A stretch of 64,000 nucleotides of DNA from positions 49,502,501 through 49,566,500 of the forward strand of contig NC_083704.1 in the NCBI RefSeq assembly GCF_033118175.1, given 5' to 3'. This DNA is from Dama dama (lineage: Eukaryota > Chordata > Mammalia > Artiodactyla > Cervidae). This document shows, one piece after another, positions 11,911 through 24,058 of this stretch. Every line of letters starts with the position of its first letter. Within the stretch, counting starts at the first letter, position 1. A program made the translations under genes and the position numbers. The notes below the pieces were generated by a model. The model did no database searches, was not told where the DNA came from, and worked only from the letters and a program-made list of their open reading frames with translations.

Positions 11911-13869
11911 TATTTCATATGGGACTTAAAATCAAATACAGTATTTAAATGGCCAACAATTAAATAGATGGGGTCCTGCTAAGAACCCAAACAGCTCTGG
12001 AAGATTCTGCTGAAAAATGTCCACCTCCATGGGGAGAGGGGATCAAAAATGTCATTCCCATAAGTAAGCAATAATAGCTAACCTTATACCACAGCACCCT
12101 TGCCTCCTAACCTTATCTTTACCTTAAAACAAATAGTTTCCCCTCCAAGCAGGTTAGAGTGCCCTTTTCCCTGGATTCTCACATTCTTCGTGACATGTGG
12201 TCATTGAAAGTTGGCTACTAACCCAAGTCATTTTTCGCAAGCTGCCATTGGAGATGCTATCTACACAATGTATAGTAACACTGTTTACATTCACATTGGC
12301 CAGCTGTAACTGGATATGAAATTTTCAGCATTACCTTTCTTGCATGATGGTATCAGAAATAATTTATATGTTTATAATAAGAAAGGATTTTTAAAAAAAA
12401 TTAAGATACACAATGAAAGGGGTTCCCAGAACTGGTCTGGAATTTTTCAAGGAGATATTGAGTGTGGAAAAGATTTAAAACTCCAGCTTGGAGTTTGCTT
12501 TTCAATACAACTAACAGTATATACAGGAAAATCCGTGCCAGCAAACTTGAACAGCTTTCCGTTGCATAGCCGAATGTTTTATTATTTTAATTTTTGAAAT
12601 AATACAAAAAAAAAAAAAAAACCTACCAAAAGAATATAAAACCTAGGAAGAAGCGATTTGATAGCTGCCAAGGCTGACTTCAACCAAAACGGGCCTCTGC
12701 CCTTTAGCATCTCTGAAAACCCGCTTTCTTCTTTAAGCTTCATTAGCTAAAGACATAATAATGATCACAATAGGATGGTATTTCTATTGAGTAGCAGCCA
12801 GTGGAGGACCAGGAGAGCCTTAGCCTCTGATGCCAAAGTCCACAAGGCAAGGGCTCTCTAAAATCAGCTGGGAGAGGAGAGCTGGATTGCTTTTTTTTTT
12901 TGCCAACTGAGTGAATTATGCCCCTGTCTCATGAACTGTCTTAGCATCATTTCCTTGGGCCTCAGTGGCACCCAGAGCAGAAGTGATCAACTATAGGCTC
13001 AAAAGGTTCTTAAATCCAGTCAAGAAACCAGTTACAGGAATGCAGCAGATGTTCCTGCATCTTAGATGTGGGTTGTATAATCTCTTGCTTGCCACACCTG
13101 CAGGGGCAATGCCTGCCTGTTGGAGATACAGAGTTTAACTCTACATGTGTATTTGTGTACAGACCACACACATACTCATGCTTCCTGATAAGACCTAGAG
13201 GTATACAGGCTACTTCATTTAAAGATTAAGGAACTTAAATTCATCTATAATATGTGAAAATGTACACAGGGTCAGTAAGGCAGGAGAGAAGAGGTCATCT
13301 GTTATCATCATGGAAGAGTCAGATGACCCATGGAAGAGTCAAATGAATACAGCAAATTATCTGTACTAGATCTGAAATTCTGTGAATGCTACATATTTTA
13401 ACAGTATAATAGATTGGATGATATAGATTCATTGCGTTATTGTTAAAAGTAGTAAATAATATTTTTGTAGGGCTTTGTAATTATAAAAATACTTTCTCCT
13501 GTGTGACCTTTTTAAGTGACTAATAGTATGGATGTTACATCTCTTTCCATGTCTGAAAAATCAAGAATCACTTATTTCAAATAAAACTTTTTAAAAAACA
13601 GAAATTAAACGTGCATATTGTGAAAATATGCACTAGCATATTCTCCTGACTAGCATCAGGAAGAAAGCAGTTACCTGAGAAAAAGACTTGAAGTTTCGAT
13701 TTTTTTTCTAATCTCTTTTCCTTTGCATACATTTGGCATAGTCATGATTTTACTGCTACTATTTTCTCTCAGTTTTTTCTTTTACATGGAACAATGCTTC
13801 TTATTCTCCAGTTAGTATAAAAGTCTTTATTAAAAAAATTGAATATGGTAGGAATAGTGCATGTACAGT
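11911..13869. other. unique non-coding stretch with a poly(A) run
   Basis: A run of about 17 A at 12605-12622 follows a 93-codon AT-rich frame (12316-12597). I could not find a target-site duplication or a polyadenylation signal, so I do not call a retrocopy. A partial tandem repeat of 'catggaagagtca' sits at about 13308-13340. Confidence 0.4.
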
Positions 13870-14055
13870 CACTGTGGGTAAAGGGAATCCTTATAGTTTA
13901 GTTTGGAACTATGTACAAGGTTTAACTATTTTCTAAATTTGATTGTAGTGATGGGTTCACAGCTGAATATACTATAGCTAATTTACTTGTACACTTTAAG
14001 TGGGTGAATTGTGCAGTGTGTGAATTCTATCTCAATAAAGCTGTTAAAAGTGTTA
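13870..14055 (+). repeat. L1M 3' end
   Basis: The signature of old L1 3' ends in sense orientation: 'gattgtagtgatggg', 'acactttaagtgggtgaatt' and 'ctcaataaagctgttaaaag'. Confidence 0.65.
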
Positions 14056-14149
14056 TAACATAACACAGTGTTATGACATCTCCCTGAGTCAGTGCTAGGA
14101 GCTGAAAGCAGACAGAGAAGACTGCATAATTAGGTCATGGCACTATAAC

Positions 14150-14330
14150 TTAGACATGTACTTCTTCAGTGATTCCACAGAGGTGAGAGAGCAATTCATT
14201 TAGCCTGTGAGGTAGGGAGGACTTTGAGGAGTGATATTTAAACTAAGTCGTAAAGATTGATAGGAGTCCAGTGGATGAAGGGGTGAAAATATCTTAGGGA
14301 TGTAGGTAATAGGAACCCAAGTGAGGACTT
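14150..14330 (-). repeat. L2 LINE fragment
   Basis: Antisense L2-like: 'ggactttgaggagtga' then 'taaactaagtcgtaaagatt' and 'gataggagtccagtgg'. Confidence 0.5.
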
Positions 14331-14344
14331 ACTAAATAGGAGTT

Positions 14345-14535
14345 ATAGTGATGCTAATGGTAGGGGTGTTGGTAGTGATGATGGACGATGATGGTTGTAG
14401 TGATGAGGATGACTACAAGAGGATCACGGTAGTCATGGTTGTGGTGATGGTATAATGTTGGAGATAATGATGGTGACAACATGGTGATAGTGGTGGTAAT
14501 GGTGGCTGTGGAAATGATTTTACAAAGACTGAATT
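14345..14535. repeat. imperfect GAT/GGT trinucleotide repeat
   Basis: Degenerate triplets dominated by GAT, GGT and AGT. They create overlapping histidine- and threonine-rich frames on the minus strand, which I regard as translation of low complexity rather than genes. Confidence 0.7.
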
Positions 14536-15077
14536 TGAGGAACTTCTCAGGCCACAAGGTGATGAGCTTCTAGGCATCTGCAGCCACTGTTCTTGAGTGG
14601 CACATGGCAGGTAGTCAAGAACACCTATCATTGGCTAGTGCCTTGCTTTTTGATCAAATATCGTCTTTCATCTGGACTTGTAGGAGCTGTTTATCAGTCT
14701 ATAAAAGAGGAGCTAAACATTTAAGCAGTTAGTTAAATGCTGCACTTGGACCTGAAATATAGTGGTTTGTACTTTTGCAGTCAGAAACTACTCATGACAA
14801 TGATTGGCCTGCTGTGGAGGCTACTGTGGGTCTAAGTGCTGGACATCACCATGATCCCTTCCATGAAAATTTTGAGTTAAAAATACTAGGTTGAACTACT
14901 TGAAATTGCCATATATTAGGTCAAAAATAGTTAAATGTCAGCCATTTCATCTGGATTAGCCTATAATCTACCTTATGCTGATTTGTATCCCACCCCCTTC
15001 ACTAAATGTGTGGAATAGCCAGGAGGAGTCAAAAGTTGATACATGTTATTCTGCTATTGTGATAGCATTTGCGCTAT

Positions 15078-15165
15078 TGATTCTGTGTGTGTGTGTGTTT
15101 GCATGCACATTTGTGTGTATGTATGTCTGTATGCATTTATGTATGTGTGTATGGAAGAAGTATAT
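15078..15165. repeat. TG/TATG-rich simple repeat
   Basis: Mixed (TG)n and (TATG)n with interruptions. The cysteine- and valine-rich frame across it is an artefact of the repeat. Confidence 0.75.
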
Positions 15166-15177
15166 AGATCAATACTT

Positions 15178-15425
15178 TTCAGTGCATTAGCCATGGACCT
15201 TCTGTGACTACTGAGCATTTGAAACGTGCTTGTCCAAAAACTTATTATGAAGAAAAGAATACAAATTATTTCAGTATTAATTTTATATTTATACATGAAA
15301 TAATATTTTGAATAAATTTGGCTAAATAAAAAGATTAATAATAATTTCAATTGCTTCTTTTTACCTATTTTTAAAGTGGCTACTTGAAAATTTGGCTTGT
15401 ATTTCTATTTGACAGTGTTGCTACA
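15178..15425 (+). repeat. old palindromic MITE-like repeat
   Basis: The left part 'ctactgagcatttgaaacg' and the right part 'tggctacttgaaaatttgg' with 'gacagtgttgctac' resemble a common mammalian AT-rich element that has related ends. The family name is uncertain. Confidence 0.4.
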
Positions 15426-17029
15426 GACAAAAAGGATTTTTAAAGTCCTTTGCAGTGTAATTTTTTGGCAGATTCAAGAGGAAGACAATTCAAAGTAGCT
15501 TTTAGAAATTGCCCTTGGATATCCTGAGCCCAGATTTGCTTCAGTTTCTGCAAAAGAGGAAGGGAAACCAATCTGGCCTCTAAAATCTACATTTTGAAAA
15601 TGGCCTTATAGACATGTATTCCCTCTGTAATATACAAAATACATTCTAGCAGCTCATAGTTTTTCCATGTACTTATAGTATTTTCTTTGCTTTTACTTTT
15701 TGTTCTCTGTGTTCTTCCTGTCATCACTTTATCAAAATATTGAGGCCCTGGCATCGAGCAAGTAGAGATATTCAAGATACATAAATGCCTCACTTATTCA
15801 GTACTGAGTTTATCTGAATCACTTGGGGATTGGCTAAGTGTATAAGCATTCGGGTTTCTCTGAAATTGAGACCATGCCACGCAGTGCAGGATTAGTGGGG
15901 AGAAAGTGTGTCAGTCTCCTGGCGCTGACAATTTGAACTGTCAGGGTCAGGGCCCTGTGGTCTCCCTTTGCTCCCCTAATCCTGACTAAGAAGGTATTTA
16001 AGTAGAATCCTGGGGTGCTAAATTAAGGAGGCTCTAATGGGAAAATGGGAAGTGGAGGGTTTAAAGGACACCCATTAATGTGCTCACTTCAAGATGTACT
16101 CTCATCAGTGCTTCTTAGGAAGGCACATGCTCACCAGTAATGTCTTTACTTTTTGGAACACAACCAAGGGCACGTATGGAGATTTTTAAACATAATATTT
16201 TGGAACCCGAGGGAAGCCAAAATATTGCAGACAGTGATAAAACCACAATTTAGTAATTGTGTTGTGTGATCCTGCAGCATGTGGTGGGGCCGCTAGAACG
16301 GGAAGTGTGATGAGTTTGGGCAGCAGACATTCTACATCTCAAGTTGCCATCTAATCCTCCCTTAAATAGGTCCAGGCAGATACACAGGGTGTCCAGAAAC
16401 CCTTTTTTCTCTGTAGCCACATCTTCTAGGCCAAAGAGAAAAATGGGTAGGCATCAGCTAGGAATATACTTACCTGCCCTAACAGAAAACACTCAAAGTG
16501 AATAATATTTTTTTAACATAACAGTAAGTCTGCAGGTAGCCAGAAAGTGTACAGTATTTTACTATTGCTGTTCTATTTCATCCTCTGTCATGGCTAGCTT
16601 TTCTCTTCATGTTACAAAACTGTTGCTGCAGATTCAGTCATCACATCTGTATTTCATCAGAAGGAAGAATATGTGCTAAACAGTGTCATCTATGGGAAAG
16701 TATATCCCCTTCCAAGGGGATAGCCTTGTATTACTGGCCTGAAGTGAGTAACATAACTTCTCCCAGATGCCAGGGACTCTGAGCTGGTGAAGATGTAGCT
16801 AGAATGTAGAGCCTATAGACCTTGCCACTCTAACAGAGGAAGATGTAGTCTACATAAGTAGCTCCTAGTTTTGTTCTTGGCACATAGGAAATAATCAATA
16901 AAAGAATCTTAAACTAATCTCACATTTATGATTAAAAGATGAGATCAAGCAACACTATGACTATATACTCTAGAGAAGTGGTTGCTTTGATTAGTGTCTA
17001 ACACTAACTAAGCTTACCCTTTAGGCATG
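15426..17029. other. mostly unique non-coding stretch
   Basis: No gene is recognised. A possible L2 or MIR 3' end ('cttggcacataggaaataat') lies near 16876-16905. A small hairpin, ctgaca with tgtcag, lies near 15925-15944. Confidence 0.4.
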
Positions 17030-17200
17030 CTTGGCCTGTAAAACACAGGGCTTAGTGCTTTACATTTCCTACTCCCTGTAAAAAATTGATGAAGGGACAC
17101 TCTTCCCAGGTTTCAGAGAAGGAAACTGAGGCTCAACAAAGCTAAGTAGACTTGCCTAAGGTACATACTGATATGGAAGAGGGCTGGGATGCTCACCCTT
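17030..17200 (-). repeat. MIR SINE fragment
   Basis: Antisense MIR: 'gcttagtgctttacatttcc', 'aggaaactgaggctcaac', 'gcctaaggtacat'. Confidence 0.6.
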
Positions 17201-17275
17201 GCCTTCAGCCTGGGCAATTGTAACCTTTAAGCTCTTATATAAAGTAGAAGACTCTTGGTAAGTTTGCCTGTTGTT

Positions 17276-17390
17276 AAATTGCTAGGTCATGTCCAGCTCT
17301 TTTGTGACCCCTGTGGACTTAGCCCACCAGGCTCCTCTGTCCATGGGATTGCCCAGGCAAGAATACTGGAGTGGCTTTACAATTTCTTCA
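17276..17390 (-). mobile_element. Bov-A monomer fragment
   Basis: Antisense Bov-A unit (BovB-derived): 'aattgctaggtcatgtcc', 'ccaccaggctcctctgtcc', 'aggcaagaatactggagtgg'. No tRNA-like head is visible. Confidence 0.8.
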
Positions 17391-20300
17391 CCTAAGTAAC
17401 CTGCTAATCGCATTTGAAGCTTAAAACCAGAGACTGGAATAAATAGCAAAAAGGACTGTGAAAAAAGAAAAAGGATGAACAAATTAGGCTAACTTTGATG
17501 CAACTGAAATAGGTCCCCATATTATGAGCTGTTAAAGGCTTTAATGATGCCAAATTCTGGACTCTTTCAGTCTTAGAATATTTTCCACCAGTTCTCCATT
17601 GGTGGGGGTGGGATTTGCCGTATCCATATGGTAATGGTTTGTCTGGGGTTTTCTCAGGGCATTCTCAGGAACAGTTAGGCCATTTTGTGCTGGGTGCTGT
17701 TCTGGAGGAGTGAAAAGGAGCTGTGTGCATGTCTTGAGGTGGAACCAGCCCCGCCAGAGTGGCCCCTGGCTGCCATGAGATCCAGTAGCATGGAAGGAGA
17801 GGTAGACTGGAATCGCCTCCAAGGAATGGAGGTTCCCCAAGAATGATGGATCTGCCTTTGATGTCTGGCAGCTTCCAAATAGCACAGAAATGATACAGAT
17901 ACATGCCAAAAGGGGAAAAACAACTTTTGATCTAGTTAGAACTAATTAAACTTTCAATGTGCATGAAAGAAACTTGAGTGCTGGCCAGTTGTTTGCTGCG
18001 GATGGATTTTGTCAAAGAGCATAGTTGAAAATAATGTAACTAAAGCAAACCCCTGCCTGCTGTCCTACTTGTGGGGAGTTAATTTTTTGGTCTTTGCTTC
18101 TAAAATGTTGAGGATATCCCCCCTTGCAGACTGAAATTACCTGCAATCTCTTTTTTTCCTTTTGTACAGTGATATTAAGAGTGATGTTTTTCTTTAATGT
18201 TTTCTCAGAAGGCTCCCCCTTCAAGCCTTCCTTGTTGTCATATCTTGTTTAGTCTAATGTATGTTTTTTGTTAGTGTGTGGACTAAAAAAGGTAATCTAA
18301 TTAACAGTAGAAGGCAAGAAGCCCTGCAGGATTTTGGCAACAGAGGAAAACGTGGGCTCTGGTATTTGATCAACAGCTTCCACTTAAGGCTCGCAACTCT
18401 TGCCTCGTTAGCAGGGGACTTTTTCCGCTCTTCATAAGCGGGCTTCAACAGAATATAAAGTGTGTATTTGACAGGACAACAGTCACATCTAAGAGTGGAT
18501 TTTGAAAATTTAGGTTGCCTTTATTCAGAGCAACTGGCTTAGTAAATGTTTAGAGGGCCCTAATTATGCTTGGGGGGTGATTAAAACATTGTGGATTTAT
18601 GCTGTTTCACTAAGGAAAAAAGCCTACCCCACATACCAAGAAAGGGGGAAAAAAAAAAACTTAACGGGAGGAAAGAAAAGAAAAAGGGGAGGTGGGTTGG
18701 ATGATGGGGGGAGCTCACAGGGCCCCAGCTTGGAGAGGCGGCCTCTTGGTAGAGCATATGAATCCACTTACATGTAAATTGCTTGTCGCTGTGAATTAAG
18801 GGAAGGCTATGAAAGAGCTGCTTTCCCGTGTTTACTATAGGATTTTTGACAGACTCTTTCCTCTTTCAAGTAAATTTGGCTTAAGTCCATAGTCAGTCCA
18901 GTTTTAAGTAAACTCCTCTTTTGTTACATTAACAAGGTTATAACATCACTGGGGCAGATTTCCAGCTGCAGGAACCGAGGCCTAAGTATGGGGCTGAGGG
19001 TATAATTAAAACCTTCGGGTGGGAGAGTTAAATTCTCAAGTAAAATTGGATAAAAGGCTAATTGTCCATAGCAACATAATACATGCTTTAAATATCTGTG
19101 AAATGAAGATGAATAGTAGGAGGCTTGGAAACAATCCTTTTCTACTCTGAATCGAGATCTGCTTTTTTAGCTCAGGATACAGGGCATTCGTTTCTGCCCA
19201 CATACACAGACACCTCGAATTCTGAAAGCCCCATGCTGTCCCTGTGACTCCTGTGACTTGTCTTCTATCCATGCTAAAGATCTATGTACCTTCTTTTGAG
19301 GAGCTTCTCTTACAAAATGGGGAGTGTTTATAGCTGATAAGTGAGGCCTATGAGCGGGGGACCTACGTAGTTTGGTTCCATAGGTCCAAACAGAGGTGTT
19401 GTGTAGTGTGTCCACATTTGCCATGGCCTCCTATAAAGGAGCGGTGGTAATGGGGTGTGAGCGGGTTGGCAGGGAGTGTAGGAGAAAGGTGCACATACCT
19501 TTGGTGACCTTCTCAGAGATGACATCCAGCCAAGCAATATGATACATTACCACAACGCTAAAAAAACAAAACGGCTTGTAATGGCAGCTTGTCCTGAGTG
19601 AATGCGTCAGGAAGGTCCATTTGTTATTCATTAGGAGCAGCCCGGCTGGTCTGGCCTGGTAGGGAGCCTGGAGACGTAAGGTCATTCTACACCTCTGCCC
19701 CAGTGGCACAGACAACAGCGAAGACAGCTTTAGCAGCCCCTACACTTCTAGACTTTGCTGCTGCTGTTTGAAGCTCTGCAGGAACGAAGGTGTTCTAAAA
19801 CAGTTTAGAGTTACTCTAAGAGGGTGGGAGATGGGGGTGGGGTGGAAGGGAAGAAGAAAAGGGGGAAAAAATAAAAATAAATGATTTTGTTGGCAAAATG
19901 ACTTCATGGAACTGAGCACAGTGAGCTGAGAAGTCCTTCAGCTTCCCCCCAGCAACCCAGGAAGTATACCCCCAAAGAGCTGCAGTCTGTCCATCTGAAG
20001 TAGGGACAGTCGAAAGAGAAGGTGTGTGAGGGGCCCGGGGTTTTTGGAGAGTGGTCAGCGTTTGAGGGCTTGCTGGGAGAGCTGTGTGACCATACCCAGG
20101 GAATGGAGTTGCTGGGTGCAGCATGGTCAGGCACCAAGGGTAACCTGGGCCGCCAGGAGGGCAGGCCAGTTCTTTGTGAACCAGAGATGCAGGACTGTGG
20201 TTGCAGGCAGCTGGAGCGGGGCCATGGGAAGGGAAGGGCGGTGGAAGGCTGGCAGTTACGGGCATCAGCAAGTGGACTAATTGAGAGTGTTGGTCTTGCC

Positions 20301-20990
20301 TGCCAAGAAAAAGAGGATCTTGTCCCTGGGCTCTGAAGTACAGAGTGGTATTGAGGCTTCCCTGTGTGCTTAAGGGAGAAGACTCAGGAATTGCATTTCT
20401 GTTATTTTCAGCCTAGTTGTATTGCAGAGTATTTTATCTTGCTGCATAATATGGATACTTGTGTTTTAAATCAAGAAGTTCCTTCTCACTTTGTGAATTG
20501 AGAGTGCTTTAAGATAGGATACACCTACTGCTGAAGCTGGGGTGCTTTCCATCAGAGCTGAGATAGCTGTGTTCAGTTCCATCATGGTTATTGATGTGCT
20601 TTTATGATATGCATTGGAGCCTCCTAGCAATACTTTTTTGCTCAAAGAGTTATTTAGATCACACATTTGCCTCGTGGCTGCTTACTATCAGTAGTGTTTT
20701 AAGTATGTTTAAGTATGTCGAAAAAGAGCTTATATTTTAAGAGTGTATAAATCCATTTCTGTTGCCAGCATTATAAATTTAAATTCCTTCTTACATGTAC
20801 TAAATTCATGTAACACATAAACTGGGTTATAGCTCAGAGTAAGAATGACATTATGAGAACATAAAGTTGAACATGCTGTTTAATAGGAGCCAACTCTTAT
20901 TAGTTCAGGCTAGTAAAATTTTAGCCATCTTTACATTTCTTTGTTTTTAAGTAGTGTATGTTGCATTTTTGAAGTAGAGGTTTAGTTATC
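17391..20990. other. long repeat-free stretch
   Basis: About 3.6 kb in which I recognise no interspersed repeat. It is locally less AT-rich than its surroundings and holds several intact-looking homeodomain-type TAATTA/TTAATTA words (for example near 18562, 19003). No splice-bounded coding exon stands out. Its frames (up to 151 codons, minus strand at 19816-20271) are proline- and serine-rich and lie opposite a G-rich tract. A purine-rich patch covers about 18640-18715. Confidence 0.5.
19822..19842 (+). other. G-quadruplex-type motif
   Basis: Four G-runs of 3, 3, 5 and 4 with loops of 1, 4 and 1 bases satisfy the usual G4 pattern on the plus strand, inside the repeat-free stretch. Confidence 0.7.
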
Positions 20991-21479
20991 ATGTGTATAT
21001 ACATACATACATATAAGTTAAAGTGGAAAAAAGTACTCCTCTTTCTGTCAATTATTAATATTTGATGCCAAAATATGGAAAAAATAGCTCTGTTGAATTT
21101 TTTGAAGTTATGTACTATTTGGGAAGCAGAAATTGGGATTTTTTTCTACCTGAATTTGATTGAATGACTGTCCATTTTGTAGAGTACATGGTTGTGGGGA
21201 GGTTCCTGGACATTTCAGAGACAAGAGTCTACATTCTCTATAAGTCAGTAAATATTTATAAATCAAATGTTTTGTGATGAGGGAGGAGCTTTTCCTACCA
21301 AAAGGCTAATTTTACCAGACATCTTTCTCTCCACCCCTCCCCCACCACTTTATCCTCAACACAGAGGATGTGTGTCCCTTATGACGCAAGTATGACCATT
21401 ATCATCAGTAGCCCTCTACTGGACAGAAGAGAAGCAAAACCATGATAGAAGTGCTCTCCATGCCTACCTTTTCTTTTGT

Positions 21480-21668
21480 AAATTATTAATTTTGTTTTGT
21501 TTTCTGTATTGATGGCCTAACAATAAGGAGTAGCAGTTTTCTGTTTGGGCCATGAAAAAGTTTTGGAAATAGATGGTGGTGATGGTTACACAATATTGTA
21601 AATAGAAATGGCTAAAATGACAATTTTTGTGTTATATATTTTTTGCCACAATAAAAATGTGATGAGCG
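21480..21668 (+). repeat. L1M 3' end
   Basis: 'agatggtggtgatggttac' followed by 'ttgccacaataaaaatgtg' matches the sense 3' terminus of old L1 copies. Confidence 0.55.
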
Positions 21669-21849
21669 ATAGAGAATGTAAAAGGAATAATAGGGAGCAA
21701 AGTCCCAGGGATTTTTTTGATTTGTAACCTCATTGTATTCAGATTTCTATTTCTGTGTCAGCTTATCTGAGAAGGCTTTCCTGATCACATTAGCTAAAAT
21801 GGCTCCTTTCTTGTTACTCTTTGTCTTCCTAACTTTGCTCTAATCTTAT

Positions 21850-22440
21850 TTTTAAAGTATTTTTAGAGTTTAAATAAAATTCACATAACAAAATATTTTT
21901 AAAATTTAATTAAAATAAACAATATAAAATTCACCTTTTTAACTAATTAAAGTTTACAATTCAGTGATTTTTTTTTTTTTTTTGTATTTATAAGGTGTTG
22001 TGCACTCATCCCCGCTATCTAATTCCAGGATATTTTCACCACCCCATGACATCCTCATACTCATTGACCAGTTACTCTTTATTACCTCTTTTCCCCTGCC
22101 CCTGGCAGCCACATTAATCTGCTTTCTGTCTCTGTGAATTTGCCTTTTCTGGGTATTCCAAAAATGAAATCTGTATGTGGCCTTTTATGTTTGGCTTCTT
22201 TCATAGCGTAGTGCTTTTAAGTCTCATTCATGTTGTAATCTGTATTACTACTTTATTTCTTTTTATTGGCAAATAATATTCCATTGAGTAGATATATCAC
22301 ATCTTATTCATTAACCAGTTAATAGTCATTTGAGTCATTTCTAGTTTTTAGTTGTTATGAATAATACTGCTGTGAATATTTGTAAGTTTTTATGTGGATA
22401 TACATTTTCATTTCTCTAGGGTATAGATATTTTTCTTCAT
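21850..22440 (-). repeat. old L1 3'-UTR fragment
   Basis: Antisense L1 3' UTR with landmarks in order: 'aattcacataacaaaat', a T run, 'tgtgaatttgccttttctgg', 'aatattccattgagtag', 'gaataatactgctgtgaata'. Confidence 0.7.
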
Positions 22441-22466
22441 AACACCACCACTATATCCGTATGTGT

Positions 22467-22503
22467 TGTGTGTGTGTGCATGTGCGCGCACACACACACA
22501 CAT
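22467..22503. repeat. (TG)n-(CA)n palindromic microsatellite
   Basis: A (TG)n run turns into (CA)n around a gcgcgc centre. All 37 positions alternate purine and pyrimidine, and the two arms pair apart from one 2-base mismatch. Confidence 0.85.
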
Positions 22504-22537
22504 TCATTGACCGTGGGTCCAAAATCCCCATTTTAGA

Positions 22538-22620
22538 AGGTAAATTCTGGAAGAACCTAGACTATCTTAGTCTCCAATGCTTAGAACAGTGCTGATTGAG
22601 TGAATGAGATAATGGAGAAT
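22538..22620 (+). repeat. L2 3' end
   Basis: 'agaaggtaaattctgg', 'tgcttagaacagtgctga', 'gattgagtgaatgagataat' resembles the conserved sense L2 3' terminus. Confidence 0.5.
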
Positions 22621-23909
22621 GGAGTTCTGTATTAGATGAGCCACAAAGTTCTTTCTGAGCCACAGAGTAAGTTCTTTGGTCTTTATCTCTTTTAAGTCAT
22701 TCTTTAGGTTGTGGTTGGGCAGGGGGAATACTCAAAGAAAAGAACTGTTATTCAGTATCACAGGAGTATTGGTAGAGTCAACCAAGCCTACTGCCAGGCT
22801 GATGTCTAAAGACACAAAAATGGGATGCCTTAACCAACCACTGACCCATGTTATTTTTGATGCCAATTACTGCTATCAGGAGAATCAGTTCTTCCTGTGA
22901 CAGACATTGTCTTGTATTTATAATGAAGGCAGAAATAAAATTCTTTTTTAGTAATGCCAAGAAGAGCAAGATCTTCACCTTTCTCAGAGGTGCAGTGCCC
23001 ATCTCTTCTCTGACAGATATGCCAGAGAGGAAAGAATGGGATGCTGCTGCCTGGGGGTGAGGGCCAAGTATATTTTTATTCACTAGTTGCATTTAAGAAA
23101 CGAGAGACATCTTTTTATATAAAGCCAAAGTAAAACTTCTGTTCCTGCAGAATTTTTGTATACTTCAGCAAGAAAGGTATCAGTCTCAGGGGAGAGCAAA
23201 TGAGGCATTCTACATTTGCCTGCCCATCTTCAATGAATTCTGGCAGGTATTATTTTAACTTTTAGGAATTCTACCAGCTCTACCTTTGTTTTCATAAACT
23301 ATGTAATTTAAAATACTCTTCATGGATTCTATAGGATTTTGATTCTATTTGATTGGTTTTTCTTTGTAGTTAATCTGCCTTTAAACATGTGGAGGAAATG
23401 GTTCAATTTTTAAAAACTTCCACAGGATGTGATACATACCATTTAAATGATAAATCTTTCCCCTAGAAAGAAATGTCATGGTACAAGAGCAGACATAGTT
23501 ATCATACTGTTTATTATTTGACTTGGCTGAATTCCTAGATTTGGGTTCTAATTTTAATATATTAGAATATACTTTTCTTAGAGGTTATGTTTGGTGAGTA
23601 AGTGAGTAGCAGGGTAAATTGAAATTGCATTTGACTATATTATATTTTTCCATGATTATTAGTTTTCGTCTTTTATCAGTGAGTGAAGAACTTCTCATCT
23701 ACTGTCTTACAGGTGAGTACATTTCCATCCAAGATGCTTCTGCTAAGGACAAGAGATTTTAGATGTATTGGGGTGGTTTATGTCTCCAAGATGCCTTTCA
23801 GTCATGGTAGACAAATTGTCTGTTGTTGCAGTCTAGGTGGAAATGGGCAGTTATCTTCCTCTCATATATTTCCTTGGCTGAATTCTTATTTTTTTTAATG
23901 GAAATAAAA
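22621..23909. other. unique non-coding stretch
   Basis: No recognised repeat or gene. Small frames on both strands overlap each other. Confidence 0.4.
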
Positions 23910-24058
23910 ATTGGTGGTGGGGTGCGGGAGGGAGGTTCAAGAGGGAGGGGACACATGTATACTTATGGCTGATTCATGTAGTTGTACAACAGAAGCCAAC
24001 ACATTATAAAGCAATTATCCTCCAGTTAAAAGTAAATTCAATTCAATAAGTAAAAGAG
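23910..24058 (+). mobile_element. ruminant L1 3' end, 5'-truncated
   Basis: The G-rich tract 'gggagggaggttcaagagg' is followed by 'tatggctgattcatgtag' and 'taaagcaattatcctccag'. This is the same 3' terminus as the larger L1 at 48.2 and 49.0 kb. Only the last ~150 bases are present. Confidence 0.85.

Noticed and set aside
12316..12622. Possible retrocopy ending in about 17 A
   Set aside because: No target duplication, no polyadenylation signal at the right distance and no recognisable source sequence.
14354..14631. Histidine/threonine-rich minus-strand frames
   Set aside because: Translation of an imperfect GAT/GGT trinucleotide repeat.
19816..20271. 151-codon minus-strand open frame
   Set aside because: Proline- and serine-rich composition reflects the G-rich opposite strand. 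Other frames overlap it on both strands, and there is no domain or splice context.
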